DNA of 6,484 bases from an uncultured Mycoplasmatota bacterium (lineage in GTDB: Bacteria; Bacillota_I; Bacilli_A; RF39; UBA660). The position numbers and the translations under genes were made by a program. The notes beneath the pieces are model-generated. The model did not search any database. It was not told the origin of the DNA and was given only the letters and a program-made list of their open reading frames with translations. The stretch spans positions 1-6,484 of the forward strand of contig CAMLYN010000062.1 of NCBI GenBank assembly GCA_946491675.1, written 5' to 3'. Positions 5,604 through 6,484 of the stretch are shown piece by piece; the stretch's first letter is position 1; every line of letters starts with the position of its first letter.

Positions 5604-6365
5604 ATGATTAAACATTATATAATAATTGCTAGTGCGTATTCTATCGGGAAAAGAATAGCTTTAGACTATTATTCTGACGATATATTATCAATGGAAATTA
5701 TTCAAAAGGATATTGATTATATAATTGCTAAATGTGGCAAAGATGTGCCAATATCAAGTCATTTTATTCAAGTTGAAAGAAATGGATGGGATGCGGTAAG
5801 AAAAAAAGATAAATTTTTTGATGGTATAAAATTAGTTGCAACAAAAGAAGAATTTGTGAAGTTAATTTTAGCTGACCAAAATTTATTAGGCATTGATATT
5901 GCAAAATATATTTTAACTAAAAAACCTTGTACACATTTAAAACTAGAAAAACTAGTTTATATGTGTTACGCTGATTATTTATGCAAAGAAGATTCAAAGT
6001 TATTTGAAGATACTATTTATGCATATAGATTAGGTCCAGTAATTGAGACAGTTTATGCAAAATACAAAAAAAAGGGTTCTTTTTTGATAGATGTACCAGC
6101 TGATGAAGATAACAAAAAAATGTATGATGAGCAAGAAGAAAAAATGCCAATTAAAAGTCGAATTTTAGCAGCTAAAGATGGATTAAAAAAAATTGTAAGT
6201 ATTGATCAAACATTAGATAAATTTGGTGATTATACTGCTTCAGAGTTAGTTGATATTACTCATAGAAGATTTAGCCCATGGTACGAAGCAGGTTGTGGTG
6301 AAATGAAAAACCTAATAATTTCTGATGAAATAATAAAAAAATATCACAAATATGAAATAATATAG
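5604..6365 (+). CDS. Panacea (DUF4065) domain antitoxin with an extra N-terminal domain
   Basis: This 253-residue protein ends with a clear Panacea/DUF4065/SocA-like domain (about 93-232). Its landmarks are the opening GIDIAKYILTK, the helix LKLEKLVYMCYADYL (112-126), LFEDTIYAYRLGPVIETVY (133-151), and YTASELVDITHRRFSPW (210-226). Panacea proteins are known antitoxins that neutralise many unrelated toxins, including small alarmone synthetases, by direct binding. About 90 residues precede the domain. They open with MIKHYIIIASAYSIGKRIALDYY and include SSHFIQVERNGWDAV (51-65). I do not recognise them; they may give toxin specificity or bind DNA. No membrane segment is evident. The gene starts two bases after the toxin stop codon, with a near-perfect ribosome binding site, and is followed by a terminator. 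Pairing with the toxin is inferred from position and family precedent. Confidence 0.88.
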   Translation: MIKHYIIIASAYSIGKRIALDYYSDDILSMEIIQKDIDYIIAKCGKDVPISSHFIQVERNGWDAVRKKDKFFDGIKLVATKEEFVKLILADQNLLGIDIAKYILTKKPCTHLKLEKLVYMCYADYLCKEDSKLFEDTIYAYRLGPVIETVYAKYKKKGSFLIDVPADEDNKKMYDEQEEKMPIKSRILAAKDGLKKIVSIDQTLDKFGDYTASELVDITHRRFSPWYEAGCGEMKNLIISDEIIKKYHKYEII

Positions 6366-6370
6366 TTAAA

Positions 6371-6406
6371 AAGCATATGTTTTCATTGACAAATATATGT
6401 TTTTTT
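6371..6406 (+). terminator. Intrinsic terminator of the toxin-antitoxin operon
   Basis: CATATGTTT (6374-6382) pairs with AAATATATG (6391-6399) in nine pairs, one of them G-U, around an eight-base loop. Seven T follow (6400-6406), and the AAG before the stem can extend pairing into the T run. The loop and the first base of the right arm contain the -35 box of the next promoter. Confidence 0.7.
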
Positions 6407-6414
6407 AGTACAAT
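6386..6414 (+). promoter_or_regulatory. Promoter for the gene beyond the right edge
   Basis: TTGACA (6386-6391) and TACAAT (6409-6414) are exactly 17 bases apart, 11 of 12 matches to consensus. The 17-base spacer contains the T run of the preceding terminator. Transcription would start near 6421, and about 64 bases of leader lie inside the window. The downstream gene is not visible. Confidence 0.8.
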
Positions 6415-6436
6415 TGTTACTGGTACATTTATTTAT

Positions 6437-6470
6437 TCCCACATTTAATGAATCTTGGGACAATTCATTA
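6437..6470 (+). promoter_or_regulatory. Structured 5' leader with two interlocking helices (candidate cis-regulatory RNA)
   Basis: Helix 1 pairs TCCCA (6437-6441) with TGGGA (6456-6460). Helix 2 pairs TAATGAAT (6446-6453), inside the loop of helix 1, with ATTCATTA (6463-6470) downstream. All pairs are Watson-Crick. The two helices interlock as in an H-type pseudoknot, or they could alternate if the short connecting loops (4, 2 and 2 bases) are too tight. By synteny the next gene may be rplM, and Firmicute rplM mRNAs are known to carry an autoregulatory leader. I cannot confirm a match to that family. Confidence 0.5.
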
Positions 6471-6473
6471 TTT

Positions 6474-6484
6474 GGAAGAAAGGA
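6474..6484 (+). promoter_or_regulatory. Ribosome binding site of a gene starting just outside the window
   Basis: The window ends in GGAAGAAAGGA, a purine-rich stretch with AAAGGA at the last six bases. It follows a promoter and structured leader on the same strand. A start codon would be expected within about ten bases beyond the edge. rplM is the likely candidate from conserved gene order only. Confidence 0.55.

Noticed and set aside
1..6484. tRNA, rRNA, CRISPR array, insertion sequence
   Set aside because: I saw no cloverleaf, no regularly spaced repeats, no transposase reading frame and no paired terminal repeats on either strand.

Overview
The window is very AT-rich with ordinary bacterial signals: sigma-A-type promoters, AGGAGG-type ribosome binding sites and U-tract terminators. 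TGA is a real stop, since it ends ecfT at a GTGA overlap with truA and ends truA at the family's usual C-terminus. A Mycoplasma-type code is therefore unlikely. The order rplQ, ecfA1, ecfA2, ecfT, truA is the conserved ribosomal-protein neighbourhood of low-GC Firmicutes (Bacillota), probably class Bacilli. A gut lineage near Erysipelotrichales or RF39 is a guess.

Layout. Positions 1-130 are the 3' end of rplQ (ribosomal protein L17). A small minus-strand gene (164-610) follows, with weak resemblance to ADP-ribosyltransferase-fold proteins, and then a plus-strand short-chain dehydrogenase (837-1592). They are transcribed divergently from 611-836, which contains a long inverted repeat. A terminator, an 18-base palindrome and a near-consensus promoter precede a tightly overlapped operon, ecfA1-ecfA2-ecfT-truA (1729-4841). 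It encodes the energising module of a group II ECF vitamin/metal importer (two ATPases and the transmembrane coupling protein) plus a tRNA pseudouridine synthase. No substrate-binding S component is present, so this module presumably serves S components encoded elsewhere.

After 289 bases without a convincing gene, a consensus promoter drives a two-gene toxin-antitoxin operon. Its genes are a small alarmone-synthetase-like toxin (toxSAS, 5131-5601) and an antitoxin with a C-terminal Panacea (DUF4065) domain and an unrecognised N-terminal domain (5604-6365). The operon ends in a terminator whose loop and right arm contain the -35 box of the next promoter. That promoter makes a leader with two mutually overlapping helices (possible pseudoknot) and a ribosome binding site at the window edge. 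By synteny the next gene is likely rplM, but this is not seen.

The most notable points are: (1) the toxSAS-Panacea pair inserted into ribosomal-protein neighbourhood DNA; (2) an apparently asymmetric EcfA1/EcfA2 ATPase, with a degenerate signature and missing H-loop His that fall on the same composite ATP site; (3) the terminator/promoter/structured-leader arrangement at the right end; and (4) accessory genes at both junctions of an otherwise conserved gene block.
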